A stretch of DNA of 64,000 nt from Microbacterium galbinum. Lineage in GTDB: Bacteria; Actinomycetota; Actinomycetes; Actinomycetales; Microbacteriaceae. Both the position numbers and the translations under genes were made by a program. How positions within the stretch are numbered: the first letter of the stretch is position 1; the number at the start of each line of letters is the position of its first letter. Below the pieces are notes generated by a model. That model saw only the letters and a program-made list of their open reading frames with translations. It was not told the origin of the DNA and ran no database searches. Shown one piece after another: positions 1-8,602 of this stretch. The stretch covers positions 3,394,160 to 3,458,159 of the forward strand of contig NZ_CP078077.1 in the NCBI RefSeq assembly GCF_023101185.1. The letters run 5' to 3'.

Positions 1-331
1 CGAGCAGGTCGCCGGAGAAGTCCTTCTCGCTCGGCCACTGGGTGATGTCGGCCGACGGACGACCGACGATGCGCAGCTTGTGCTCGGCGCTCGCCTCGCG
101 GAAGAACTTGTCGAGACCCTCGTTGACCGCGTGCTCGATGACGGCACCGCGTCCGACGCGCTGGTCGATGATGGGAGCAGGGACCTTGCCCTTGCGGAAG
201 CCGGGGATCTGGACGTCCTGAGCGATGTGCTCGTAGGCGTGAGCGATGCTCGGCTTGAGGTCGTCCGGGGTGACCGTGATGGTGAGCTTGACCCGGGTCG
301 GGGTCAGCTTCTCGACGGTGCTGTTCGCCAT
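1..331 (-). CDS. tig: trigger factor, N-terminal part (runs off window edge)
   Basis: Ribosome-associated chaperone and peptidyl-prolyl isomerase that meets nascent chains at the exit tunnel. Only the first 110 codons are inside the window, all within the ribosome-binding N-terminal domain. The family signature loop GFRKGKVP is readable near residues 44-51; it docks on ribosomal protein L23. The start [18 protein letters not shown] is the usual actinobacterial trigger-factor beginning, and AAGGAGACACACAAGC lies directly upstream, giving a strong ribosome binding site. The PPIase and C-terminal domains lie outside the window. The tRNA-Pro gene on the same strand is about 60 nt upstream. Identification is secure although the gene is cut. 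Confidence 0.95.
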   Translation of the reverse strand, partial: MANSTVEKLTPTRVKLTITVTPDDLKPSIAHAYEHIAQDVQIPGFRKGKVPAPIIDQRVGRGAVIEHAVNEGLDKFFREASAEHKLRIVGRPSADITQWPSEKDFSGDLL

Positions 332-391
332 GCTTGTGTGTCTCCTTGTGATTTCCGCGGTGCACCGCGGCCGTGAGCCTTGGGGGCCGTG

Positions 392-465
392 TCGGGGCGA
401 CAGGAGTTGAACCTGCGACCTCCCGCTCCCAAAGCGGGCGCTCTACCAAACTGAGCTACGCCCCG
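392..465 (-). tRNA. tRNA-Pro (anticodon TGG)
   Basis: On the minus strand the sequence folds into a full cloverleaf. The acceptor arms CGGGGCG and CGCCCCG pair perfectly, the anticodon stem CCCGC/GCGGG closes a TTTGGGA loop (anticodon TGG), and the T arm carries GGTTCAA. The discriminator base is A and no CCA is encoded. A TAGACT hexamer (minus strand, 496-501) about 30 nt upstream of the mature 5' end could be its -10 box. Confidence 0.95.
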
Positions 466-572
466 GGGAATCCGCACGCAGATTCAGCCCCACCGAGTCT
501 AACGGACAGGAGCATGCCTCAGAGTCCGGTATAGTCGATGAGTCGGCAACCGAGCTTCCGGGCTCGTTTTCC

Positions 573-646
573 GGGGCTGTAGCTTAGTGGTAAAGCCTTA
601 GTCTTCCAAACTAATGATGCGGGTTCGATTCCCGTCAGCCCCTCCA
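573..646 (+). tRNA. tRNA-Gly (anticodon TCC), CCA encoded
   Basis: The acceptor arms GGGGCTG/CAGCCCC pair perfectly. The anticodon stem TTAGT/ACTAA closes the loop CTTCCAA (anticodon TCC), and the T arm has GGGTTCGATTCCC. The 3' CCA is encoded at 644-646, unlike the adjacent tRNA-Pro. A TATAGT hexamer at 530-535 is a plausible -10 box, and a strong hairpin follows immediately downstream. Confidence 0.96.
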
Positions 647-650
647 TATC

Positions 651-684
651 ACGAAGGCCCTCGTCGCGAGACGAGGGCCTTCGT
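651..684 (+). terminator. intrinsic terminator after tRNA-Gly
   Basis: A perfect 15-bp stem (ACGAAGGCCCTCGTC / GACGAGGGCCTTCGT) closes a GCGA tetraloop, starting five bases after the tRNA 3' end. There is no strong U tract, as is common in high-GC actinobacteria. Confidence 0.85.
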
Positions 685-741
685 CGTCCGCGGCATCTCC
701 TAGACTCGAGGGCATATCCACGTGGTGCCACGACGAGGGGG

Positions 742-1965
742 ATGCCGGTGAGCGACGGGAATCGACCTCCGAACGGGCTTGCCCCCCTGAACGGCCACCA
801 CCATCTCCCGTTCCGGTTCTCCGGCGGAACCGAGGCGGTCGTCCGTCGCCGCCGCTCCGCACCGAAGGCCCTCGTCTTCGGAATCGTCGGAGCAGCCCTC
901 GCCGTCGGGGCGTTCACGACGGTTCACATCGGCGCCAATCTCCGGTTCGATGATGCGGCCGATTCGTACCAGGCGATCCGCACCGACACGATCTCTGCGC
1001 GCACGGCGCTCGACTCGGGTGTCGACGGGCTGACCGCGACCACCACCTCCGCCGATCAGCTGCTCGCTGCCGACACCGGCGTGTTGATGGACGGCATCCC
1101 GCTCGACGATCTCACCACGGCGATCGCTGACGCGAAGGACGAGACCGCGACCGCCCAGGAGCTGACGGCGCAGGACCCGCCGCGACTCGGCGAGAAGCCG
1201 GGGTGGTTCTGGGAGCTGTTCGGCACCGCGGATCTTCTCGATGCGCAGGCCGACGACGCCGACGCGCTCCGGACCGACCTCGACGCGCAGCTCCCCGTGG
1301 TGGAGCAGGCCGACGCCGCGATGGTCGACGCCGCCAGCACGATCGTCACCGGTGCCGCCGCCGCCGTTCCCGCTTTCGAAGCCGCGCACCTCTCCGCGAA
1401 GAACCTCGACATCATCTCGATGCGCACGGCCGCCGAGGACATCGCTCCGCTCACGACGCTCGACGAGGATGCCGTGGCTCGCTTCACCGCTCTCCAGGCG
1501 TCCGCCGCCCAGGTCGTCGTCTCTCAGGATGCGGAGATGGCGGAGAAGGCCGGCCCGCTGCTCGGCGCCCGGCTCGAGATCGAGGCGTTCGCTCGTTCGC
1601 TCGCCCCGGGCGTGCTGCTCGAGTTCGACTGGGCCCCGATCGTGAACGGCGCGGGCGACAACGGGAGCATGGGCGGCTACACGACCTGGTGGTGGGACGA
1701 GCCCGACCGCTCCGTGATCCTGCTGTCGAACTCGGTCGCCGAGCAGTGGCCTGCCGATCGGAGCAAGGCGCTCGTCGCGCATGAGGTCGGCCACGCGATC
1801 AGCGTGAAGTGCGAGGACATGTACGACTCCTCCACCCAGGACAGCATCGAGAAGTGGGCGACCGCCTGGGCGATCAGCATGGGATTCTCCGATGATGCGA
1901 ACGGCGTCTGGGCCTACGGCTACCCGCCGGAGAGCTACATCGCCGCGGCCGCCGGTTGCCGCTGA
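742..1965 (+). CDS. membrane-anchored HExxH protein, putative zinc metallopeptidase
   Basis: I do not recognise a named family. The 407-residue product has a basic N-terminal stretch (VRRRRSAPK) followed by one hydrophobic segment at about residues 43-63, so it is probably a single-pass protein with its bulk outside the membrane. The middle (about 70-260) is Ala/Asp-rich and predicted helical. Near the C-terminus VAHEVGHA gives an HEVGH zinc motif at residues 347-351, and a Glu in IEKWATAW (about 370) sits 18 residues on. This is the geometry of gluzincin-type peptidases. The ATG has GAGGGGG just upstream and TAGACT at 701-706 is a possible -10 box. It is monocistronic between two terminators. 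Peptidase activity is inferred from the motif only. Confidence 0.8.
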   Translation: MPVSDGNRPPNGLAPLNGHHHLPFRFSGGTEAVVRRRRSAPKALVFGIVGAALAVGAFTTVHIGANLRFDDAADSYQAIRTDTISARTALDSGVDGLTATTTSADQLLAADTGVLMDGIPLDDLTTAIADAKDETATAQELTAQDPPRLGEKPGWFWELFGTADLLDAQADDADALRTDLDAQLPVVEQADAAMVDAASTIVTGAAAAVPAFEAAHLSAKNLDIISMRTAAEDIAPLTTLDEDAVARFTALQASAAQVVVSQDAEMAEKAGPLLGARLEIEAFARSLAPGVLLEFDWAPIVNGAGDNGSMGGYTTWWWDEPDRSVILLSNSVAEQWPADRSKALVAHEVGHAISVKCEDMYDSSTQDSIEKWATAWAISMGFSDDANGVWAYGYPPESYIAAAAGCR

Positions 1966-1990
1966 CGCTGCGGCGCGGGGCGAGAGACGA

Positions 1991-2023
1991 CGAAGCCCCC
2001 GCGATTCGATCGCGGGGGCTTCG
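1991..2023. terminator. bidirectional terminator between the HExxH gene and rbpA
   Basis: A perfect 13-bp inverted repeat (CGAAGCCCCCGCG / CGCGGGGGCTTCG) closes a 7-nt loop. It lies between the ends of two convergent genes and can serve both strands. Confidence 0.85.
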
Positions 2024-2041
2024 TGATGTCTGTCTGCGGAA

Positions 2042-2395
2042 CTACTGCCCGCGACGCTCGCGCAGCTGAGTGAGCGCATCGTCGAGGAGCTGGACGGCCT
2101 CCTCGTCGGTGCGACGCTCCTTCACGTAGGCGAGGTGCGTCTTGTACGGCTCCGTCTTCGCCAGCGCAGGCGGGTTCTCACGATCGCGCCCGGCCGGCAG
2201 ACCGGACTGCGGGTGATCGATCGTGTCGGGAATCTCCTCTTCGGGCAGGCCTGCCGCAAAGTAGCGAACCGTCTCGTTGCCGAGGCCGTCCCAGTACGAG
2301 ACCGCGATGCGGTCGGCGTGGTAACCGTGGTCCTGCTCGCCCATGGGGCCGGAGCCGACGCGGGTGCCACGAATGGCGTTGCCACCGGTAGCCAT
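2042..2395 (-). CDS. rbpA: RNA polymerase-binding protein RbpA
   Basis: Actinobacteria-specific activator that binds the principal sigma factor and RNA polymerase and stabilises the open promoter complex. The 117-residue product begins MATGGNAIRGTRVGSGPMGE and carries the family core with YWDGLGN and TVRYFAAGLPEEEIPDTI. The charged C-terminal helix (YVKERRTDEEAVQLLDDAL) corresponds to the sigma-interaction domain. Its ATG overlaps the secG stop codon (ATGA), so the two are probably translationally coupled. The reading frame stays open upstream, but the internal ATG at 2395 matches the family N-terminus. Confidence 0.96.
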   Translation of the reverse strand: MATGGNAIRGTRVGSGPMGEQDHGYHADRIAVSYWDGLGNETVRYFAAGLPEEEIPDTIDHPQSGLPAGRDRENPPALAKTEPYKTHLAYVKERRTDEEAVQLLDDALTQLRERRGQ

Positions 2396-2643
2396 CAGAT
2401 CACCTCGAACTTCGTGATGAGTCCCAGCGCGACGATCGCCACGAACCAGGCCAATGCCAGAACGACCGTGAAGCGGTTCAGGTTGCGCTCGGCGAGACCG
2501 GACGAGCCGACCGCCGAGGACATCCCTCCACCGAACATGTCGGAGAGGCCGCCACCGCGACCCTTGTGAAGAAGGATGAGAAGGGTCAGCAGAACGCTGG
2601 TGATGCCCAGCACGACCTGCAGGACGAACTCGAGAATTGCCAC
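2395..2643 (-). CDS. secG: preprotein translocase subunit SecG
   Basis: Small auxiliary subunit of the SecYEG protein-conducting channel. The 82-residue protein has two hydrophobic segments (about 3-22 and 55-77). The cytoplasmic loop between them contains HKGRGGGLSDMFGGG, the hallmark of SecG. The start is GTG with GAAAGG upstream. Its position directly downstream of tpiA, and coupled to rbpA, is a conserved actinobacterial arrangement. A TATACT hexamer just past the tpiA terminator suggests that secG-rbpA also has its own promoter. Confidence 0.96.
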   Translation of the reverse strand: MAILEFVLQVVLGITSVLLTLLILLHKGRGGGLSDMFGGGMSSAVGSSGLAERNLNRFTVVLALAWFVAIVALGLITKFEVI

Positions 2644-2688
2644 GAGGAAGAGCCTTTCGCTGGGGCAGGAGTGCCCCCGTAACGGTCA

Positions 2689-2694
2689 AGTATA
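2689..2694 (-). promoter_or_regulatory. candidate -10 box for secG-rbpA
   Basis: On the minus strand TATACT immediately follows the tpiA terminator hairpin, with the predicted start near 2682 and about 40 nt of leader before the secG GTG. No TTGACA-like -35 box is visible; that region lies inside the hairpin. Confidence 0.5.
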
Positions 2695-2696
2695 CG

Positions 2697-2724
2697 GTGC
2701 AGCGGGGCCGAAGCCCCGCTGCAC
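2697..2724 (-). terminator. intrinsic terminator after tpiA
   Basis: A perfect 12-bp stem (GTGCAGCGGGGC / GCCCCGCTGCAC) with a 4-nt loop abuts the tpiA stop codon. It probably attenuates read-through from the gap-pgk-tpiA operon into secG. Confidence 0.85.
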
Positions 2725-3516
2725 TCACACTCCGACGTGCTTCTCGAAGCGGATGATCGCAGCGAACTCGTCCACGACGAGGCTCGCGCCGCCGACCAGT
2801 GCACCATCGACGTCGGGCTCGCGCATGAAGCTCGCGATGTTCGCGGACTTCACCGAACCGCCGTAGAGGATGCGCGTGCGGGCGGCCGCATCGTCGCCGA
2901 GGACCTTCGCGATGACACCGCGCAGCGCGGCGCAGACATCCTGCGCCTGCTGCGGCGTCGCGGCCTGTCCGGAGCCGATGGCCCAGACGGGCTCATATGC
3001 GACGACGATGTCGGCGGATGCCGGCACGTTCTGCAACGCGACCTCGAGCTGACCGGCCGGAACGGCGCTGGCCCCGAACTTCTCGAGGTCCTCCGCGGTC
3101 TCGCCGACGCAGATCACCGGCACGAGACCGTGCTTGAGCGTCGCCTGCACCTTCGCCGCGACGACCTCGTCGGTCTCAGCGTGGTACTCACGACGCTCCG
3201 AGTGGCCGAGGATGACGTACTTCGCATCCAGCTTGGCAAGGAACGCACCGGAGATCTCACCGGTGTACGCACCCGAGTCGTGCGCCGAGACGTCCTGCGC
3301 GCCCAGGGCGAACGGGATCTTGTCGGCGTCGATCAGCGTCTGCACGCTGCGGATGTCGGTGAAGGGCGGGAAGACCGCCACCTCCACGGAGCCATCCTCG
3401 TGCTTGGCGTCCTTCAGCGTCCAGTGCAGCTTCTGCACGAACGCGACCGCCTGCAGGTGGTCGAGGTTCATCTTCCAGTTTCCCGCGATCAGCGGGGTAC
3501 GGGCGTTCAGGCCCAT
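2725..3516 (-). CDS. tpiA: triosephosphate isomerase
   Basis: Interconverts dihydroxyacetone phosphate and glyceraldehyde 3-phosphate in glycolysis. The 263-residue TIM barrel shows GNWKMN with the substrate-binding Lys near residue 14, ILGHSERR with the electrophilic His near 104, and [11 protein letters not shown] with the catalytic Glu near 175. The phosphate-binding YGGSVK is near 225. The start ATG lies inside the 3' end of pgk (10-nt overlap), so translation is coupled. A strong terminator follows the stop. Length and motifs are complete for an active enzyme. Confidence 0.98.
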   Translation of the reverse strand: MGLNARTPLIAGNWKMNLDHLQAVAFVQKLHWTLKDAKHEDGSVEVAVFPPFTDIRSVQTLIDADKIPFALGAQDVSAHDSGAYTGEISGAFLAKLDAKYVILGHSERREYHAETDEVVAAKVQATLKHGLVPVICVGETAEDLEKFGASAVPAGQLEVALQNVPASADIVVAYEPVWAIGSGQAATPQQAQDVCAALRGVIAKVLGDDAAARTRILYGGSVKSANIASFMREPDVDGALVGGASLVVDEFAAIIRFEKHVGV

Positions 3517-4721
3517 CCGAGCACCTCCAGGCCGGGTAGTTTCTTTCCCTCGAGGAACTCGAGGCTGGCGCCGCCGCCGGTCGAGATGTGGCCGAAGCGG
3601 TCATCGGCGAATCCGAGCTGCCGCACGGCCGCGGCGGAGTCTCCCCCACCGACCACGCTGAGCCCGTCCACCTCGGTCAACGCCTGCGCGACGGTCTTCG
3701 TACCGTTCGCGAAAGCGGGGAACTCGAACACGCCCATCGGGCCGTTCCAGAACACCGTCTTCGATCCACGGATGACCTCCGCGAACCGTGCGGCGGTCTC
3801 GGGACCGATGTCGAGGCCGATGCCCGACGAACCGAACGCCGTCGACTCGATCGCATCGGCGGCCGTGATCTCGTGCGCCGCGTCTGCGGAGAACGAGGCA
3901 GCCACCACCACGTCGGTCGGGAGCACGAGCTCCACGCCGCGCTTCTCGGCCTCGGCGATGTAGCCGCGCACGGTGTCGAGCTGATCTTCTTCCAGAAGAC
4001 TCGAGGCCACGTCGTGGCCCTGCGCCTTGAGGAAGGTGAACAGCATGCCGCCACCGACGAGGATCCGATCGACGCGCGGCAGCAGGTGCGAGATGACGCC
4101 CAGCTTGTCGCTGACCTTCGACCCGCCGAGCACGACCGCGTACGGGCGCTCGGGGTTTTCCGTGAGGCGATCGAGCACGTCGAGCTCGGTCGCGATCAGC
4201 AGACCGGCGGCCGAGGGCAGGATCTCTGCGAGGTCGTAGACGCTCGCCTGCTTGCGGTGCACGACACCGAAGCCGTCGGAGACGAGGACGTCGCCCAGCT
4301 CCGCCAGCTCGGCCGCGAACGCAGCACGGGTCGCGTCGTCCTTCGAGGTCTCCCCCGGGTTGAAACGCAAGTTCTCGATCACGACGACGTCGCCGTTCTC
4401 GAGCGACTCCACGGCATCCTTCGCGGACTCGCCGACCGTGTCACGCGCGAAGGCGACCGGCTTGCCGAGCAGCTCGGACAGTCGCTGAGCGACCGGCTCG
4501 AGGCTGTACTGGGGGTCGGGCGCGCCGTCGGGGCGTCCGAGGTGCGAGCACACGACGACGCGGGCGCCGGCGTTGATGAGGGCGTTGAGGGTCGGCAACG
4601 AGGCGCGTACACGGCCATCGTCCGTTATGACCCCGTCCCGCAGGGGGACGTTCAGGTCACAACGGACGATGACGCGCTTGCCCTCGAGCGAACCCAGTGA
4701 GTCCAGGGTGCGCAGAGTCAT
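3507..4721 (-). CDS. pgk: phosphoglycerate kinase
   Basis: Transfers the acyl phosphate of 1,3-bisphosphoglycerate to ADP, the first ATP-yielding step of glycolysis. The 404-residue protein opens with [12 protein letters not shown], the family signature at about 18-29. It continues with SHLGRPDG in the substrate pocket, [10 protein letters not shown] in the middle, and the nucleotide-binding [10 protein letters not shown] and [14 protein letters not shown] near the C-terminus. It lies 10 nt downstream of gap and overlaps tpiA, forming one operon. Confidence 0.98.
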   Translation of the reverse strand: MTLRTLDSLGSLEGKRVIVRCDLNVPLRDGVITDDGRVRASLPTLNALINAGARVVVCSHLGRPDGAPDPQYSLEPVAQRLSELLGKPVAFARDTVGESAKDAVESLENGDVVVIENLRFNPGETSKDDATRAAFAAELAELGDVLVSDGFGVVHRKQASVYDLAEILPSAAGLLIATELDVLDRLTENPERPYAVVLGGSKVSDKLGVISHLLPRVDRILVGGGMLFTFLKAQGHDVASSLLEEDQLDTVRGYIAEAEKRGVELVLPTDVVVAASFSADAAHEITAADAIESTAFGSSGIGLDIGPETAARFAEVIRGSKTVFWNGPMGVFEFPAFANGTKTVAQALTEVDGLSVVGGGDSAAAVRQLGFADDRFGHISTGGGASLEFLEGKKLPGLEVLGWA

Positions 4722-4731
4722 GGGGCGATGC

Positions 4732-5736
<1,005 letters not shown>

Positions 5737-5796
5737 TCAGGTCTCCTGATTTCTCGTGCGCTTGCGCGCGGTTTCTACTAGAGAAGCGTGGACAAC

Positions 5797-5831
5797 GGCG
5801 TCCCGACGGGCGAATCGTCCGTCGGGACGCC
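5797..5831 (-). terminator. intrinsic terminator after sodA
   Basis: A 13-bp perfect stem (GGCGTCCCGACGG / CCGTCGGGACGCC) with a 9-nt loop lies 8 nt downstream of the sodA stop. It separates sodA from gap on the same strand. Confidence 0.85.
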
Positions 5832-5839
5832 CGTCTTGT

Positions 5840-6466
5840 TTACGACAGTACCAGCAGGCCAGCGGTCTTCTCGCGGGCCACCTCGAAGCGCTGGGCGACG
5901 TTCTCCCAGTTGGCGATGTTCCACGCGGCCTTGACGTAGTCGGCCTTCACGTTGAGGTAGTCGAGGTAGAAGGCGTGCTCCCACATGTCGAGCTGGAACA
6001 GCGGCACGGTGCCCTGCGCGGTGTTCGCCTGCTGGTCGAACAGCTGCTGGATGATCAGGCGGGCGCCGATCGGGTCCCAGCTCAGCACGGCCCAGCCGGA
6101 ACCCTGGATGCCGGTGGCCGCCGCCGTGAAGTGAGCCTGGAACTTCTCGAACGAACCGAAGTACTCGTCGATCGCAGCCTTCAGCTCGCCCTCGGGCTGG
6201 CCGCCACCGTTCGGCGAGAGGTTGGTCCAGAAGATCGAGTGGTTGACGTGCCCACCGAGGTTGAACGCGAGGTCCTTCTCGAGCTTGTTGACGTTCGCGA
6301 GGTTTCCGCTGTCGCGCGCCTCGGCGAGCTGCTCGAGCGCGGTGTTCGCGCCGGTCACGTACGCCTGGTGGTGCTTGTCATGGTGCAGCTCCATGATCTT
6401 TCCACTGATGTGCGGCTCGAGAGCTGCGAAGTCGTAGGGGAGGTCGGGGAGCGTGTAGGTCGCCAT
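5840..6466 (-). CDS. sodA: superoxide dismutase, Mn/Fe family
   Basis: Dismutates superoxide to oxygen and peroxide. The product (208 residues) starts MATYTLPDLPYDFAALEP. Metal ligands are recognisable: the His in MELHHDKHH (about 26-31), the His in GGHVNHSIFW (about 77), and the Asp and His in LDMWEHAFYLDY (about 164-168). Gln-rich and Gly context cannot by itself settle Mn versus Fe. The ATG at 6466 was chosen over one 15 nt upstream because it matches the family N-terminus and has GAAAG at the right distance. It is flanked by terminators on both sides, so it is a monocistronic insert between whiA and gap. Confidence 0.96.
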   Translation of the reverse strand: MATYTLPDLPYDFAALEPHISGKIMELHHDKHHQAYVTGANTALEQLAEARDSGNLANVNKLEKDLAFNLGGHVNHSIFWTNLSPNGGGQPEGELKAAIDEYFGSFEKFQAHFTAAATGIQGSGWAVLSWDPIGARLIIQQLFDQQANTAQGTVPLFQLDMWEHAFYLDYLNVKADYVKAAWNIANWENVAQRFEVAREKTAGLLVLS

Positions 6467-6601
6467 ATCGCTTTCATCCAATCCGCGCCGCGCCGCGGCG
6501 CTTGCCGATCCTCCGCGCCGCCGAGATGCGGCGAGGAGCGGACGTAACTCATCCTACTGACGCCAACGCCCGACGGCATCGGATCCTTCCGCTGAATGAC
6601 G

Positions 6602-6635
6602 AAGAGAGCCGACCCTTGACAGGGTCGGCTCTCTT
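6602..6635 (-). terminator. intrinsic terminator after whiA
   Basis: A perfect 14-bp stem (AAGAGAGCCGACCC / GGGTCGGCTCTCTT) with a 6-nt loop sits 17 nt downstream of the whiA stop. Confidence 0.87.
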
Positions 6636-6651
6636 GTGTGCGAGGAACGGG

Positions 6652-7629
6652 TCAGACGTCGAGCCCGGCGGGCACCGCCGCCTCGGTCCCGGGGATCCCG
6701 TCCTGCTGCGCCTTCTTGTCGGCCATCGCCAGAAGACGACGGATGCGACCGGCGACGGCATCCTTCGTCAGCGGCGGATCGGCATGGTGTCCGAGTTCGT
6801 CGAGACTCGCATCGCGGTGTGCGAGACGCAGCTCCCCCGCCACGCGGAGATGGTCGGGGACCTCGTCGGCGAGGATCTGGAGCGCGCGCTCGACGCGCGC
6901 GCAGGCGGCGACGGCGGCCTGCGCCGAACGACGCAGGTTCGCGTCGTCGAAGTTGACGAGACGGTTGACGCCGGCGCGCACCTCGCGACGCTGGCGCAGT
7001 TCCTCCCAGGCCACGGCGGTGCGGTGGGCGCCCATCTCGCTGAGGATGGCACGGATCGCCTCACCCTCGCGCACGACCACGCGCGGCATCCCGCGGACTT
7101 CACGGGCCTTCGCGGCGACGCCCAGACGATGCGCGGCACCGACGAGCGCCATCGCGGCCTCCGACGACGGGCAGACGACTTCGAGCATGGCGGAGCGGCC
7201 GGGTTCACTGAGCGAGCCGGCGGCGAGGAACGCCCCGCGCCAGAGACCGGCGAGCTCCGAGCGCGAACCGGTCGTCAGGCGGTTCGGGAGTCCGCGCACC
7301 GGACGACGACGCTGATCCAGGAGACCGGTCTGACGGGCGAGGGTCTCCCCCGAGTCGATGACGCGCACGGCCCAACGGGCGCCTTCATTGGCGGTGCTGG
7401 ACTGCACCTGGGCGATCTCGGGACGAACACCGTAGATCTCGGCGAGATCCCGGGCCACGCGACGCGCGAGGGTCTCGGCATCCACTTCCGCTTCGACGGC
7501 CACCCGGCCGGCGATCGAGTGCAGGCCGCCGGCGAACCGCAGGATGGCGGTCACCTCCGCGACTCGCACCGTCGGGGGTGCATTTCGGATGCTGACCAGC
7601 TCGGCCTTGACGTCGGTGGTGAGTGCCAC
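6652..7629 (-). CDS. whiA: sporulation/division transcription factor WhiA
   Basis: DNA-binding regulator conserved in Gram-positives. In Streptomyces it works with WhiB to switch on division genes such as ftsZ and ftsW; its role in non-sporulating relatives is less clear. The 325-residue product shows the family start [12 protein letters not shown], a LAGLIDADG-like N-terminal fold containing [16 protein letters not shown] near 140, and a C-terminal helix-turn-helix region ending with [20 protein letters not shown]. The GTG at 7629 has GAAGGAGC upstream and agrees with homologue starts. It follows rapZ by 67 nt in the conserved uvrC-rapZ-whiA order. Confidence 0.96.
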   Translation of the reverse strand: MALTTDVKAELVSIRNAPPTVRVAEVTAILRFAGGLHSIAGRVAVEAEVDAETLARRVARDLAEIYGVRPEIAQVQSSTANEGARWAVRVIDSGETLARQTGLLDQRRRPVRGLPNRLTTGSRSELAGLWRGAFLAAGSLSEPGRSAMLEVVCPSSEAAMALVGAAHRLGVAAKAREVRGMPRVVVREGEAIRAILSEMGAHRTAVAWEELRQRREVRAGVNRLVNFDDANLRRSAQAAVAACARVERALQILADEVPDHLRVAGELRLAHRDASLDELGHHADPPLTKDAVAGRIRRLLAMADKKAQQDGIPGTEAAVPAGLDV

Positions 7630-7696
7630 GGGGCTCCTTCTACGTTCACGCGTCGGGTCGCGACGCAAACGTCCAGCTTACCGGCTGGGCGCTCCC

Positions 7697-8569
7697 CTAC
7701 TCGCGCCCGAGGTCGCGATGACGGACGTTGACGGCCACCCCGGGGATCGCCGCGAGACGCCGAGCGAGCTCCTCCGACATGGCGACGGAGCGGTGCTTGC
7801 CTCCGGTGCATCCGATCGCGATGGTGGAGTGGCTCTTGTTCTCGCGCTGATACCCCTCGAGCACCGGAGTGAGAGCCGCAGCGTAGGCCTCGAGGAACTC
7901 CCCCGCCCCCTCGCGAGACAGCACGTACTCGCGCACGGGCTCGTCCTGCCCGGTGAGACCGCGCAACTCCTCGTTCCAGAACGGGTTCGGCAGGAATCGC
8001 ATATCGGCCACGAGATCGACGTCGGTCGGCAGGCCGTACTTGAACCCGAAGCTGAGCAGCGTCACGCGATGACGAGCCTGCCCCTCTTCGGAGAACAGCT
8101 CGGAGACCTGTGTCGCCAACTGGTGGATGTTCAGTGTCGAGGTATCGATCACCATGTCGGCGGACTCGTGGATCGGCGCGAGTCGGGCGCGTTCGCGCCG
8201 GATGCCGTCGAGGAGCGTGCCGTCGTTCTGGAGCGGGTGCGGCCGGCGGACGGCTTCGAAGCGCCGGACGAGCACGTCATCGGACGCTTCGAGGAACAGC
8301 ACCCGCACGGAGCCGCGCGAGCGGAGCAGGCGCGCGACCTCCGGGAAGTCGTCGAAGAGGCTGCGTCCGCGAACGTCGACGACGGCTGCGACCTTGGGCA
8401 GGGCATCCCCGCCCATGTCGGTGAGGTCGATCAGCGGTCGGAGGATCTGCGGCGGGAGATTGTCGACGACATACCAGCCGAGGTCTTCGAGGGCGTTCGC
8501 CACCGTCGTCCGGCCTGCACCGGACATACCTGTGACGATGAGGAACTCGCCCTTCTCGGACTCGGTCAT
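7697..8569 (-). CDS. rapZ: RNase adapter/nucleotide-binding protein RapZ (YvcJ)
   Basis: P-loop protein. In E. coli it targets the sRNA GlmZ for RNase E cleavage; in Gram-positives the role is not settled, though it is always near whiA. The 290-residue protein has a Walker-A-like loop GMSGAGRTT near residues 14-22. An Arg occupies the usual Lys position, which I believe is normal in actinobacterial homologues. FLEASDDVLVRRF, SFGFKYGLPTDVDLVADMRFLPNPF and CTGGKHRSV in the C-terminal domain are all family signatures. It lies 33 nt downstream of uvrC. Confidence 0.95.
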   Translation of the reverse strand: MTESEKGEFLIVTGMSGAGRTTVANALEDLGWYVVDNLPPQILRPLIDLTDMGGDALPKVAAVVDVRGRSLFDDFPEVARLLRSRGSVRVLFLEASDDVLVRRFEAVRRPHPLQNDGTLLDGIRRERARLAPIHESADMVIDTSTLNIHQLATQVSELFSEEGQARHRVTLLSFGFKYGLPTDVDLVADMRFLPNPFWNEELRGLTGQDEPVREYVLSREGAGEFLEAYAAALTPVLEGYQRENKSHSTIAIGCTGGKHRSVAMSEELARRLAAIPGVAVNVRHRDLGRE

Positions 8570-8602
8570 CTCTCGCTCATCCCTTTCGCCTGGGACACCA
8601 GC

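Noticed and set aside
685..706. Possible damage-type promoter before the HExxH gene (TAGACT at 701-706)
   Set aside because: The hexamer at the required distance upstream is CGTCCG, only 4 of 6 matches to TGTCGG. The gene has a normal ribosome binding site and a leader of about 30 nt, so an ordinary promoter is more likely.
8510..8540. Arg in place of the Walker-A Lys in RapZ as a sign of an inactive protein
   Set aside because: As far as I know GAGR is the common form in actinobacterial homologues, and the rest of the protein is intact.
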